Part shown: positions 53,706-64,000 of the stretch, in pieces
Position numbering within the stretch: the stretch's first letter is position 1
How the letters are laid out: every line of letters starts with the position of its first letter
Assembly: GCA_019637105.1 (NCBI GenBank)
Contig: JAHBWF010000017.1
Location: 1 to 64,000 of the forward strand
Source of the DNA: Labilithrix sp.
Lineage (GTDB): Bacteria; Myxococcota_A; Polyangia; Polyangiales; Polyangiaceae
DNA: 64,000 bases
Direction of reading: 5' to 3'
Made by a program: the position numbers and the translations under genes
The notes under the pieces: generated by a model
Seen by the model: only the letters and a program-made list of their open reading frames with translations
The model's database searches: none
What the model was told of the DNA's origin: nothing

Positions 53706-54653
53706 ATGAACGGAACATCCGCGCCTCGCCGCCCGGTCCTCGCCTGGCTCCCCCTCGCGGTCGTCACCCTCGGCGGGGCGAGCACCTGGGCGATCTTCCT
53801 CGGCGGAGGGCTTCGCAGCGTCTTCGGGTGGCTCGCGCTCCAGACGCTCGTCCCGCTCGCGGCCCTCGCGCTCGTGGTCGGGACGGTCGCGCACGCGATC
53901 TGGACGCGGCGCGGCGCGGCGCGGCTCGCGGTCACGCTCGCCCTCGGCCTCGTCGGCCTCTGGCCCGCCGGCTGGCTCGTCGGGAAGGGGACGCTCGCGT
54001 ATCCCTACCGGCTCGCGTCGACGAGCCCCTCGGCGACGGTGCGGCTCCCCACCGACGCGTCGATGCGCGTGCTCTGGGGCGGCGACGACCTCGAGCACAA
54101 CCACCACGCGACGATGCCGGACCAGCGCTGGGCGTACGATCTCGTCGTCGAGCCGGCGCTCACGGGCTCCGAGCGGCTCGAGGACTACGGCTGCTGGGGA
54201 ACGACGGTCGTCGCGCCGGTCTCGGGGACGGTGCACCTCGCCCACGACGGCGAGGTCGATCACGTGCCCGGCAAGCCCTCGAACGAGCTCCGCGCTCCGC
54301 TCGGCAACCACGTCGCGATCGCGCTCCCCGCGGGCGGGTTCCTGCTCATCGCGCACCTGCAGAAGGGGAGCGTCGTCGCGCGCGAAGGCGAGGCGATCGA
54401 GGAGGGCGCGCCGATCGGCGCGTGTGGTAACTCCGGCAACACGAGCGAGCCGCACGTGCACATCCATGCTCAGCGCCAGGACCCTCGAGGTCGGCCCGTC
54501 AACTTCTCCGAAGGGCTGCCCCTCTTCTTCCGCGATCACGACGGCGCGGCGATGCCGCTCGGCGGAGCCGACGTCGTCGACGGCGAACCCGTCGCGACCG
54601 GCGCGATCGTCCGTCATCTCGGCGCGGCGAGGGCGGCCGCCGCCCGCGATTGA
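53706..54653 (+). CDS. M23-family (LytM-type) membrane-anchored metallopeptidase
   Basis: 315 residues. Three N-terminal hydrophobic segments (about 12-32, 40-62, 74-96), then a LytM-like domain: QRWAYDLVV with HNHH just before it, TTVVAPVSGTVHLAHDGEVDHVPG, GNHVAIALPAGGFLLIAHLQKGSV and GNSGNTSEPHVHIHAQ, giving the HxH and distal His/Asp zinc ligands. M23 enzymes cut peptidoglycan cross-bridges, though some lack the full site. It is followed 22 bases later by an ECF sigma gene and then a membrane-protein gene, so it may belong to an envelope-stress unit. Confidence 0.88.
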   Translation: MNGTSAPRRPVLAWLPLAVVTLGGASTWAIFLGGGLRSVFGWLALQTLVPLAALALVVGTVAHAIWTRRGAARLAVTLALGLVGLWPAGWLVGKGTLAYPYRLASTSPSATVRLPTDASMRVLWGGDDLEHNHHATMPDQRWAYDLVVEPALTGSERLEDYGCWGTTVVAPVSGTVHLAHDGEVDHVPGKPSNELRAPLGNHVAIALPAGGFLLIAHLQKGSVVAREGEAIEEGAPIGACGNSGNTSEPHVHIHAQRQDPRGRPVNFSEGLPLFFRDHDGAAMPLGGADVVDGEPVATGAIVRHLGAARAAAARD

Positions 54654-54675
54654 GCTCACACGGAGGATCTCGACC

Positions 54676-55173
54676 GTGGGCCTCACGCCATCCGACGACG
54701 AGACGTTTCGAGCGCTCGCGTCGCGCAACGCCGCGGCGCTCGCGCGTCTCGCGAAGCACTACGAGGCGTCGCCGGAGGCGCGCCGCGATCTCGAGCAAGA
54801 GATCCTCGTCGCGCTCTGGCGAGCCCACGGGAGCTTCCGCGGCGAGAGCTCGGAGCGCACGTGGGTCTACCGCATCGCGCACAACGTCGCGGCCACGTAC
54901 GTCGCGCGGGCGATCCGCACGCGCCGCGACGCGGACGCGCCCGAGCCGGAGCCGCAGCGCGGCCCCGACGAGGTCGCGGGCGAGCGCGAGGCCGTCCGCC
55001 GGCTCGAGCGTCGCGTCCGCGCGCTCGATCTCCCGAGCCGTCAGCTCGCGCTGCTCGCCCTCGAAGGGTGCACCACCGCGGAGATCGCGGCGATCACCGG
55101 ACTCACCCCCACCAACGTCACGACGCGGCTCTCGCGGCTGCGGAAGGCCCTCGCGAGCGAGGAATCGACATGA
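54676..55173 (+). CDS. ECF RNA polymerase sigma factor
   Basis: 165 residues from GTG 54676, eight bases after CGGAGGA. Region 2: ARRDLEQEILVALWRAHGSFRGESSERTWVYRIAHNVAATYVARA. Region 4: LDLPSRQLALLALEGCTTAEIAAITGLTPTNVTTRLSRLRKAL, the helix-turn-helix for the -35 element. A charged linker (RRDADAPEPEPQRGPDE) joins them. The stop overlaps the start of the next gene (55170-55173, ATGA); in such pairs the partner is often an anti-sigma factor. Confidence 0.92.
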   Translation: MGLTPSDDETFRALASRNAAALARLAKHYEASPEARRDLEQEILVALWRAHGSFRGESSERTWVYRIAHNVAATYVARAIRTRRDADAPEPEPQRGPDEVAGEREAVRRLERRVRALDLPSRQLALLALEGCTTAEIAAITGLTPTNVTTRLSRLRKALASEEST

Positions 55174-55784
55174 GTGACCGACCCGAAGGCCCCGAAGGTT
55201 GGGACGCGCTCGGCGCGGAGTGGCGGCAGGACGAGCCGACCTCGTCGTTCGACGACGTCGATCCGGTCGCCGTCCGCGCGCGCGCGGCTCGCTTCGCGCG
55301 CACCGTCCGCTGGCGGAACGCCCGCGAGCTCGCCGCCGGCGCCGCCGTCGCGCTCGGCGGCGTCGGGATCGCCTGGCGCGCGTCGTCGTCGTTCGGCTGG
55401 TTCGGCGGCGTCGCGCTGACCGCCGGCGCGCTCGTCGTGACGGCGACCATCGCGCTGCGTGGACGGAACGCGTCGCCGCCTCCGCCCGACGCGCCCGCGC
55501 ACGAGGTGATCGCGTTCGAGCGCGCCGAGCTCGAGCGTCAGGCGCGCCTGCTCGAGCGCGTCTGGCTCTGGTACCTCGCGCCGTTCGCGCCGAGCGTCGT
55601 CGCGATCTACGCGGGCTCGCTCCGCGCCGCGTTCGCGAGGCCCGATCCGACGGGCGGGATCGTGCTCGCGGTCGTCCTCTTCGGCGTGACCGCGGGGGTC
55701 TTCGTCCTCGTCGCTCGATGGAACGCCCGCGCCGCGCGGGCGCTCCGGCGGCGGATGAAGACGCTCGAGGACGGCTCGACCTGA
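55170..55784 (+). CDS. Membrane protein coupled to ECF sigma, possible anti-sigma
   Basis: 204 residues. A soluble N-terminus of about 45 residues (GWDALGAEWRQDEPTSSFDDVDPVAVRARAARF) precedes four hydrophobic helices (about 52-70, 72-92, 128-150, 155-178), ending RRRMKTLEDGST. No zinc-binding HxxxCxxC anti-sigma motif is present. The ATGA overlap with the sigma gene and the cytosolic N-terminus before the membrane region make an anti-sigma role the natural guess, but I cannot confirm it by family. Confidence 0.72.
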   Translation: MSDRPEGPEGWDALGAEWRQDEPTSSFDDVDPVAVRARAARFARTVRWRNARELAAGAAVALGGVGIAWRASSSFGWFGGVALTAGALVVTATIALRGRNASPPPPDAPAHEVIAFERAELERQARLLERVWLWYLAPFAPSVVAIYAGSLRAAFARPDPTGGIVLAVVLFGVTAGVFVLVARWNARAARALRRRMKTLEDGST

Positions 55785-55859
55785 AGCGCCCGCGGCCCGA
55801 GCGCTCTCGCCGGGAGGCCTCGCCGAGAGCGGCGAGGCCTCGCGGGCGGGAGCTTCGAG

Positions 55860-58827
<2,968 letters not shown>

Positions 58828-58832
58828 GATTC

Positions 58833-58857
58833 CTAGTTGCGGATAATTCGCAACTAG
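58833..58857. promoter_or_regulatory. Perfect 9-bp inverted repeat, candidate PerR operator
   Basis: CTAGTTGCG (58833-58841), a 7-base AT-rich spacer GATAATT, then CGCAACTAG (58849-58857). The repeat begins five bases upstream of the perR start codon and overlaps its ribosome binding site, so binding would block perR expression. It differs from the classical PerR box but has the size and AT-rich centre of a Fur-family site. No equally good copy was seen before katG, which could be read through from perR. Confidence 0.68.
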
Positions 58858-59209
58858 ACTTCTAGACGCTCGCGTCCGCCGAGGCAAGGGCCGCGTGCCC
58901 TCCCGACGCGCGCGGACACGCGGCGGCGCGGGCGTCGTGGTGCGAGCAGTGTTTTCATAAGTGACTGAAATGGCGCATTATTTTGGTCATTTCGCGGGGC
59001 TGGGCATGGGCCGGTCTTCGCCGTGCTCGAGGAGGGACCTTCGGGGGCGGGCGTCTCCGCCGCCGCGCTCGGCCCTCGCCGCCGCCTCGGGAGGCGCACC
59101 TCGATTCGTGGCCGCGCCGCGCCTCGAACGAGGTGTCGGGCCGTTCGCTCGCGCGTCGTGCGTCGAGGCGGGGCCGGGTTCGTCCGAGGCGGGCATGCGC
59201 GCCCGAAAT
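58858..59209. other. Gene-free stretch with an AT-rich island
   Basis: Between perR and the end of the ECF sigma gene (both leftward). No gene is supported. An AT-rich patch at about 58950-58993 (AGTGTTTTCATAAGTGAC...GGCGCATTATTTTGGTC) stands out against the GC-rich background and contains GAAATG/CATTTC arms. It is about 130 bases from the perR start and may be its promoter or another regulator's site. Confidence 0.5.
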
Positions 59210-59830
59210 TCAGCCCTGAACGGAGATGGACGTCGACGCGTCGTCGTCGCAGGAGCAGTCGCGGCAGGCGCGGACGGAGTCCGTGCCACAGCGCGCGAGG
59301 AGCTCCTCCCGAAGCGCCTTGCGCGCGCGATGGAGTCGGACCTTCGCGTTTCCGACGGAGATGCCGAGGTGCGTGGCCGCCTCGGCGGTGGACTCTCCGT
59401 CGACGTCGATCCGCCGAAGGATCGCGGCGTACTCCGGACGGAGATCGTCGAGCATCCCCATGCTGCACGCGCAGACGGCCGCCTCTTCCGGCGGAGCCTC
59501 GCTGGCCTCGCGCGCGAGCAGCTCGAGCTTGGCCTCGCGGATCGCCCACGCCGCGTGGTGATCGGCGATCGTGTTTCGGAGCACGCGGTAGAACCACGCC
59601 TCGACGCGGTCGTTCGCGCGAAGGCCGTCGAGCTTCTCCGCGGCGCGGACGAGCGCCTGCTGAAGCAGGTCTTCGGCGTCCGCTCCCGACCGAACGCGCT
59701 TCTTCACGAAAGCGAGGAGCTCGGCGCGCCGCTCCCCGAGCATCACGAGGAGCTCGCGCGCGAGCGCCCTGCCCGAGACCGGCGCGGCCTCGGACGCGGG
59801 CGGCGTGGAGCTCCTCGCGGGCGAGGACAT
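59210..59830 (-). CDS. ECF sigma factor with Cys-rich C-terminal tail
   Basis: 206 residues. Region 2: LLAFVKKRVRSGADAEDLLQQALVRAAEKLDGLRANDRVEAWFYRVLRNTIADHH. Region 4: LRPEYAAILRRIDVDGESTAEAATHLGISVGNAKVRLHRARKALREEL. The C-terminus adds CGTDSVRACRDCSCDDD, four Cys in 13 residues, plus CACS in the linker, suggesting metal or redox sensing built into the sigma factor rather than a separate anti-sigma. It starts three bases after the stop of the metallothionein gene, so the two form an operon. Confidence 0.9.
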   Translation of the reverse strand: MSSPARSSTPPASEAAPVSGRALARELLVMLGERRAELLAFVKKRVRSGADAEDLLQQALVRAAEKLDGLRANDRVEAWFYRVLRNTIADHHAAWAIREAKLELLAREASEAPPEEAAVCACSMGMLDDLRPEYAAILRRIDVDGESTAEAATHLGISVGNAKVRLHRARKALREELLARCGTDSVRACRDCSCDDDASTSISVQG

Positions 59831-59833
59831 GCG

Positions 59834-59998
59834 TCACTTCTTCTTCGCCGTAGCACAGCCGCACGAGGCGGGGCAGCGGCAATCGGGGCCACACGTGCAA
59901 ACGGGGCCGCAGCAGCACTCGCCGTTCTTCGGCGCCTGGCTACCGCACTTGCAGGACGGTCCGCAGCTCTTGCAGACGCAGGATTTCGCTTCGCTCAT
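59834..59998 (-). CDS. Metallothionein-like Cys-rich protein
   Basis: 54 residues with 14 Cys, arranged mostly as CxC, CxxC and a CCC run (CVCKSCGPSCKCG, GECCCGPVCTCGPDCRC, PASCGC), no aromatic residues and only scattered Lys, all typical of metallothioneins. It would bind Cu(I), Zn or Cd in thiolate clusters in the cytosol. Strong AGGAGG site about seven bases before ATG 59998. First gene of an operon with the Cys-tailed ECF sigma factor. Bacterial families of this shape are poorly described. Confidence 0.88.
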   Translation of the reverse strand: MSEAKSCVCKSCGPSCKCGSQAPKNGECCCGPVCTCGPDCRCPASCGCATAKKK

Positions 59999-60642
59999 GG
60001 TGTCTCCTCCTGGACGATAAGTCCGTCGTGGGTTCATGGGTGCTGACGGTCGACGGAGGCCGAGGGTTACACCTCGAGGCGCGACACGGCGCCGGCACGC
60101 CGTCGTTCGATGACGAGGTCCACGCGGTCGACGCAAGGACGAGAAGAGCGGAACCCAACGCCTTTGCGCGCCGCGCCGCCCTTCGTGGTCGAGCTCGAGC
60201 GCGCGTCGCGGCCGAGCTCGAGCGCGCGCGTCCGACATCGCGCGCACGAGGGCACTCGCGTCGCGCTCGCCTGCCGCGAGGCGGCGGCGCGACGGACGAC
60301 GCGCGCCCTCGGTGAGCGACTCGCCGGCGAACCGCCGGCACCTTCGACCCGTCGCCGCGAAGGTGCGGCGCGGCCTCCCGCTTCGGCGTCCGATCGCCCG
60401 GTCTCGAGAGAGACGAGGCTCGCGTCCGGGGAGCCCCGCGTGCCCGACCGCCTGTTTTCGCTCGAGGGCGTCCCGTGAGACCGAGATCGTCCCGCAGGAC
60501 GAGAGTCTTTCGCGCGAACGACGTCGAGCGTTCGTCCCGAGCTCGGCGCCGCTCGCGCTCGAAGGGGGCGACGACGGCGCGTCGACGCGGACGGACGGAT
60601 GGACGATCGTGGCGCCCGGTGAGGATCACGCGTCGACGTCGT
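59999..60642. other. Gene-free stretch upstream of the metallothionein gene
   Basis: 644 bases between the metallothionein start and the methyltransferase stop (both leftward). Open frames here are short, Arg/Ala-rich and without ribosome sites. The metallothionein-sigma promoter should lie in its left part. I see no inverted repeat, tRNA or repeat array. Confidence 0.55.
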
Positions 60643-61338
60643 TCACGACCGGACGACTCGGCTCACGGTGCCCTCCCGGCGAAACGGCTCCTCGCAGAGG
60701 GTGCTTCGGTAGACCGCGAGATCCGGCGCGATCGGAGGCTCGGGGACGAGCCAGGGACACGCCGGCATCGGCAGATCGACGCAGCAGACGCGGATGGTCC
60801 GGGTGCGCGCGATCGACTCGAGGTCGGCCACGACCTTCGCCAGACGGTCCCCGCTGAAGGGGCAATAGAGGAAGAAGATCGATCCGATGGTGATGAAGCC
60901 GGCGAGCTTGGCCGCGTCACCCTCGACGTACGACGCACGCGAAAGGAGCAGGCGCGCTGCGAGGTCGCGCGCCGCGAGGACCAGCCGCGGCTGGATCTCC
61001 AGACCGATCACCGACGCCCCGGTGAGAAGGTGCACCAACGCCGCGGCCCGTCCCAGGCCCGAGCCGACGTCGACGAAGACGTCGGAAGCACGAACGCGCG
61101 CCTGCTCGATCACCCGCAGGAGGGCGTCGACCGAGCAAGGCAGGTACGGAACACATCCCGCGGGGAGCTCGGGGTCGTCGTCGGGCAGCTCGCCGAGCCC
61201 GAGCACCCGATCCACCCAGTCGTCGCGCTCGCCCGGAGGGACGCTCAGGAGCGCGGCGCGAAACGACGCCGGATCGTGCCGCCCACGCTCGATGTCCGCG
61301 CGGATCCTCGCCGCGCGCTCCCGGTGACCTCCGACCAC
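60643..61338 (-). CDS. SAM-dependent methyltransferase (class I)
   Basis: 231 residues from GTG 61338. The Rossmann motif I is clear (DVFVDVGSGLGRAAALVHLLTG), followed by motif II-like SVIGLEIQPRLVLAARDLAARL and motif III/IV IGSIFFLYCPFSG. PYLPCSVDALLRVIEQARV before motif I resembles DOT1-like or tRNA/protein methyltransferases. The target molecule is unknown. Stands alone; neighbours on both sides are separated by about 300-640 bases. Confidence 0.82.
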   Translation of the reverse strand: MVGGHRERAARIRADIERGRHDPASFRAALLSVPPGERDDWVDRVLGLGELPDDDPELPAGCVPYLPCSVDALLRVIEQARVRASDVFVDVGSGLGRAAALVHLLTGASVIGLEIQPRLVLAARDLAARLLLSRASYVEGDAAKLAGFITIGSIFFLYCPFSGDRLAKVVADLESIARTRTIRVCCVDLPMPACPWLVPEPPIAPDLAVYRSTLCEEPFRREGTVSRVVRS

Positions 61339-61637
61339 GCTCGACAGTCTATCGCGGCTCTCGTCCCGACGACCTCACGATAGGGAGGCCGCGTCTCGGT
61401 CGACCGCCTCTTCCGTCCGACGCAGGGCCATTCCGATGGACGCTTGATGGAGTCGGGCCGTCGGGCGCTCGAGAACGTGACGCGGCCGGCGACGACGGCC
61501 TCCGGGGGACTCGGCCCGGAGCGCCGACCTCCGCTCGCGAGGCCAAGGGCGATCGCGATCCCGAGAGGCGTTCGGGCGCGAGACGTCGTCGCCTCGCGCC
61601 CGAATACGAGGACCCATCGAAGAGGAGTCGCCTCAGC

Positions 61638-62921
61638 TTAGTTGCAAGAGATCTTCTCGACGTAGGACGCCGTGCTCACGCCGTGTCCACGATAGTAGAT
61701 CGCGCCGTCCTTGAAGCCGAGGTAGTCGGGCGAGCCGACCGCCGCGGAGCTCGCGCCGGCTCGAGGCTTCAACGTCACCTCGAGCGCCGGATGCGGCGCC
61801 TTCGGATCGTATCCTGGCTTGACGACGTCGATGCGCTCACCGCTGCCCGCGATGTGTTTGATCGTCCCCGTCGTGCTGACGAGCCAGACGAACCCTTGTC
61901 CCGCGACGATCAGGTTCGTCCCGTCGGTCGCGATGCCGCCGAGCTGAGGCGTCGTCTCGAGGCCCTCCCACGCGCTCGGATCGCCGCCGGCGACCTTGGT
62001 GATCGCGGTCCCCTCGATCTTGTAGATGTTCGTCGTGCTGCCGCCATAGCCGAGGGCGTAGACCGTACTGCCGATGTGAACCATGCCATAGCTGATGTCG
62101 AGTCCGTCCGGCATCGCACCGATCGTCGACACGGTGTGGTTCGCGTCGTTCGCGATCTTCTTGAACTTGCGCGCTTGGCCGTCATAGAAGAACACGATCC
62201 CGGCGCCGTCGGTCGTGATCGCGGTCGGATATCCGATCCGTGACGTGCCGATGGGGCCGTCGACGTCGCCGAGGTTCGGATAGCTCGTCCCCGAGAACGT
62301 CGTGTCGGCGTTCGTGCCCGCCCAAGATTCGACGGTGCACGTGGCGGCGTCCGTCGGGTTCGCGATGTGGACGATGGAGTTCGCGAACGCGTCGGCCGCG
62401 ACGAGCGATCCATCGGGGAGATCGGCGATCCCTTGGATGGCGCCGAGGCGCGCCTCCGAGCACTTGCCGAACTTGATGGTGACCTCGTTGCCGCCGTTCA
62501 TGCCGATCAAGCGGCGCTCGACGGGAGACGCCACGGACGTGTCGACCGACCAGATCTCGCCCGTGTCGCGCGTGTAGAGCATGTCGCCGACGAACGTGAG
62601 GTTGCCCCACTGAAACGGAGGGTCTTCGAGGATGCCGGTGCCGTCGGCGGGACGCGTGCTCGGATCGGGCGCGTCGTACGTCGGGTTGCCGGCCCAGAGC
62701 GTCGCCACCGTGCAGCTCGTGATCGGCTTGCCGGTCCCGCCGTCGGGGACCGGGTCCCCTCCGTCGTCGGGGTTCGGACCTCCGTCGATGCCCGGATCGC
62801 CTCCGTCGGGGCCGCCACCGTCGGACGGCGTCTTGTCGGCGTCGGTGGACGCGCTCGAACACGCCGCGAAAACGGCCAGACACACGATGACGCTCGACCC
62901 TAAGCCCACTCTACGAAGCAT
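61638..62921 (-). CDS. NHL-like beta-propeller lipoprotein
   Basis: 427 residues from ATG 62921, seven bases after a perfect AGGAGGT; an upstream ATG at 62948 lacks a site. Lipobox VFAAC, then a 50-residue Gly/Asp/Pro linker (DGGGPDGGDPGIDGGPNPDD). The rest is a six- or seven-bladed propeller: GAIQGIADLPDGSLVAADAFANSIVHI, RIGYPTAITTDGAGIVFFYDGQARKF, LGGIATDGTNLIVAGQGFVWLVS, PDYLGFKDGAIYYRGHG. Codon use is slightly less GC-biased than its neighbours. Ligand unknown. Confidence 0.82.
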   Translation of the reverse strand: MLRRVGLGSSVIVCLAVFAACSSASTDADKTPSDGGGPDGGDPGIDGGPNPDDGGDPVPDGGTGKPITSCTVATLWAGNPTYDAPDPSTRPADGTGILEDPPFQWGNLTFVGDMLYTRDTGEIWSVDTSVASPVERRLIGMNGGNEVTIKFGKCSEARLGAIQGIADLPDGSLVAADAFANSIVHIANPTDAATCTVESWAGTNADTTFSGTSYPNLGDVDGPIGTSRIGYPTAITTDGAGIVFFYDGQARKFKKIANDANHTVSTIGAMPDGLDISYGMVHIGSTVYALGYGGSTTNIYKIEGTAITKVAGGDPSAWEGLETTPQLGGIATDGTNLIVAGQGFVWLVSTTGTIKHIAGSGERIDVVKPGYDPKAPHPALEVTLKPRAGASSAAVGSPDYLGFKDGAIYYRGHGVSTASYVEKISCN

Positions 62922-63482
62922 GTCGCTACCTCCTGAAGTTGCACGCAAAGCCGCGCGACAGTCGCCTCAGCGAAGGTATCGATCGAGCGCGATCGCTCTA
63001 TGGTCATTTGGAGGACGGCGAGGCGCGCGCGGATCTCCGCGCTCCTCGTCGCATTCCTTGCGAGCAGGAGGCGACGAGCGACGAGATCTGCCGGCGGCGC
63101 TGGCGGCACGCGAGGCCGCCGCGGAACCCCGGCTTGCATGAGCAGACGGCGGCGCCGGATGCGCCGTCACAGGTCACGTTCGCGTGGCATCCACGTAGAC
63201 GGTGCGCCCTCCCGGCACGAGCACGCGACGCACCCTCGCGCCCAGGCGTCCGCCCGCGGGCCGCCCCGGCAGCGAGAGCTCCTCAGGGGGGAGCGTGTCG
63301 CCGCCGGCTCGCAGGAACGCGGCCTGGTAGCCCTCGTGGGCGTCGTCGCTTGCGCGTCGCGAGGTTCCAGCTCTCCCTCGTGCGGCCTTCCAGCGCTCGC
63401 CATCCTACGCGTTCGTCGGGACGCCGCCGCGGTGGCGAAGTGGAGAGCTCGAGGGGCGGGCACGCCACGCAAGCCGACCGTG
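62922..63482. other. Gene-free stretch
   Basis: 561 bases between the AhpD-like gene stop and the propeller lipoprotein start (both leftward). No supported gene; possible frames are Arg/Ala/Pro-rich without ribosome sites. An AT-richer patch near 62970-63010 (GGTATCGATCGAGCG, CTATGGTCATTTGG) may contain the lipoprotein promoter. Confidence 0.5.
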
Positions 63483-64000
63483 TCAGTGCGGATCGGCCGC
63501 CGCGAGCGTGCCACCGGTGAGGCGGTTCGCGTACGTGCTCATCGTGTACGCACCGCAACCGATCACGATCTCCAGCGCCTGCGCTCGCGTGTAGCCGGCG
63601 CCGAGGAACGCCTCCCAGATCGTCGCTCCGACGTCGCCGCGCGTCCCGAGGAGCTCCCGGGTGAACGCAGCGAGCGCGTCGAGGCGTGCGTCGTCGAGCG
63701 AGACTCCGGCGACGAGCTTCTCGGCAAGCTCGGGCCGTCCGAGCCGACGGAGGAGGCGAGAGTGCATCGTGATGCACACCTCGCAGCCCACGTCGCGTGC
63801 GATGACGACGATGACGACCTCCCGCTCGACCGGCGAGAGCGACGTCCGATCGAAGGCCTGCACCGCAGCACGGAACGCTTCGAACAGCGCTGGCGCGGCG
63901 ATCATGCGTGCGACGACCGAGGGGACGACCCCGAGCTCGGCGCGGGTGGCCGCGAGAATGGGGCGCGCTGCTTCCGGAGCGGAGCTCTCGTCGAGATCTC
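63483..64000 (-). CDS. Carboxymuconolactone decarboxylase / AhpD-family protein, 5' truncated by window
   Basis: The frame continues past an internal ATG at 63905 to the window edge and stays protein-like (ARPILAATRAELGVVPSVVARMIAAPALFEAF), which matches the usual N-terminal part of this family, so the true start is beyond 64000. The AhpD-type core is SPVEREVVIVVIARDVGCEVCITMHSRLLRRLG with redox CxxC and a following His, then ALAAFTRELLGTRGDVG and QALEIVIGCGAYTMSTYANRLTGG. Such proteins reduce peroxides through the CxxC or act in aromatic catabolism; the peroxidase-type reading is favoured by the intact CxxC-His. Confidence 0.88.
   Translation of the reverse strand, partial: DLDESSAPEAARPILAATRAELGVVPSVVARMIAAPALFEAFRAAVQAFDRTSLSPVEREVVIVVIARDVGCEVCITMHSRLLRRLGRPELAEKLVAGVSLDDARLDALAAFTRELLGTRGDVGATIWEAFLGAGYTRAQALEIVIGCGAYTMSTYANRLTGGTLAAADPH

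Noticed and set aside
59999-60642. Hidden gene between the metallothionein and methyltransferase genes
   Set aside because: All frames tried are short or Arg/Ala-rich, with no RBS and no recognisable motif.
62939-63520. Rightward 193-codon frame upstream of the AhpD-like gene
   Set aside because: Composition is Arg/Ala/Pro-rich shadow sequence overlapping the 3' end of the AhpD-like gene; no RBS or family.

Overview
The window is very GC-rich (about 70 percent or more by eye) and densely coded. It looks like a chromosome segment of a member of the Myxococcota, probably the Polyangiales/Labilithrix side. That placement is inference. It rests on the many lipoproteins with Gly/Ser- or Asp/Pro-rich linkers, MopE-type repeats with a MYXO-CTERM-like tail, beta-propeller and RCC1-repeat surface proteins, non-flagellar chemosensory genes, and intergenic minisatellites. 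I saw no rRNA, tRNA, CRISPR array, insertion sequence or phage genes. The only recombination-type gene is a degenerate serine-recombinase homologue near 3 kb.

Layout: 0.1-7.5 kb holds a membrane protein coupled to an alkyltransferase-like protein, an Omp85-type barrel, the recombinase homologue, an aldo/keto reductase, a TetR regulator divergent from a fatty-acid desaturase, and a LamG lipoprotein. 7.5-14.2 kb is a compact chemosensory operon, cheA-cheW-mcp-cheY-cheB-cheR read leftward, in which every junction is a 4-base ATGA or GTGA overlap. Read divergently are a CheX-like phosphatase and a REC-GGDEF diguanylate cyclase, so the composition recalls Wsp-type c-di-GMP control. 16-24 kb has a divergent PRPP synthetase, two propeller lipoproteins and a MacA / ATPase / permease / TolC efflux operon. 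24-36 kb has accessory genes: a YdeI-type fusion, small lipoproteins, an MFS transporter, a large catalase, a sensor kinase and a ferritin-like lipoprotein, separated by tandem-repeat blocks.

The most interesting part is 37-51 kb, read here as a metal-handling (most likely zinc) island. It contains two closely similar Fur-family regulators, an ArsR-type regulator, a TonB-dependent receptor with a His-rich plug, two MbnP-like lipoproteins, a 94-residue His-rich lipoprotein and an AztD-like beta-propeller metallochaperone. It also has four neighbouring copies of a domain I do not recognise, marked by HxCxH, then HxxYxVxLP, then a second Cys 85-91 residues after the first. These four proteins otherwise differ: a small lipoprotein, an Ig-like fusion, a MopE/Cys-rich fusion broken by a one-base frameshift, and another lipoprotein. 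A near-palindromic 15-bp element, (C/T)GCAA-N5-TTGCG, occurs four times almost perfectly upstream of island genes, with two weaker copies. It is the obvious candidate operator tying the island together.

51-64 kb holds a PQQ-type sugar dehydrogenase, an SH3 lipoprotein, an M23 peptidase / ECF sigma / membrane protein operon, and a lipoprotein-type KatG beside a PerR whose own promoter carries a perfect 9-bp inverted repeat. It also has a metallothionein cotranscribed with an ECF sigma factor that ends in a Cys-rich tail, a methyltransferase, a propeller lipoprotein, and a carboxymuconolactone-decarboxylase-family gene cut by the window end. Oxidative-stress and metal-homeostasis genes (two catalases, PerR, ferritin-like, metallothionein, AhpD-like, metal island) recur across the right half.
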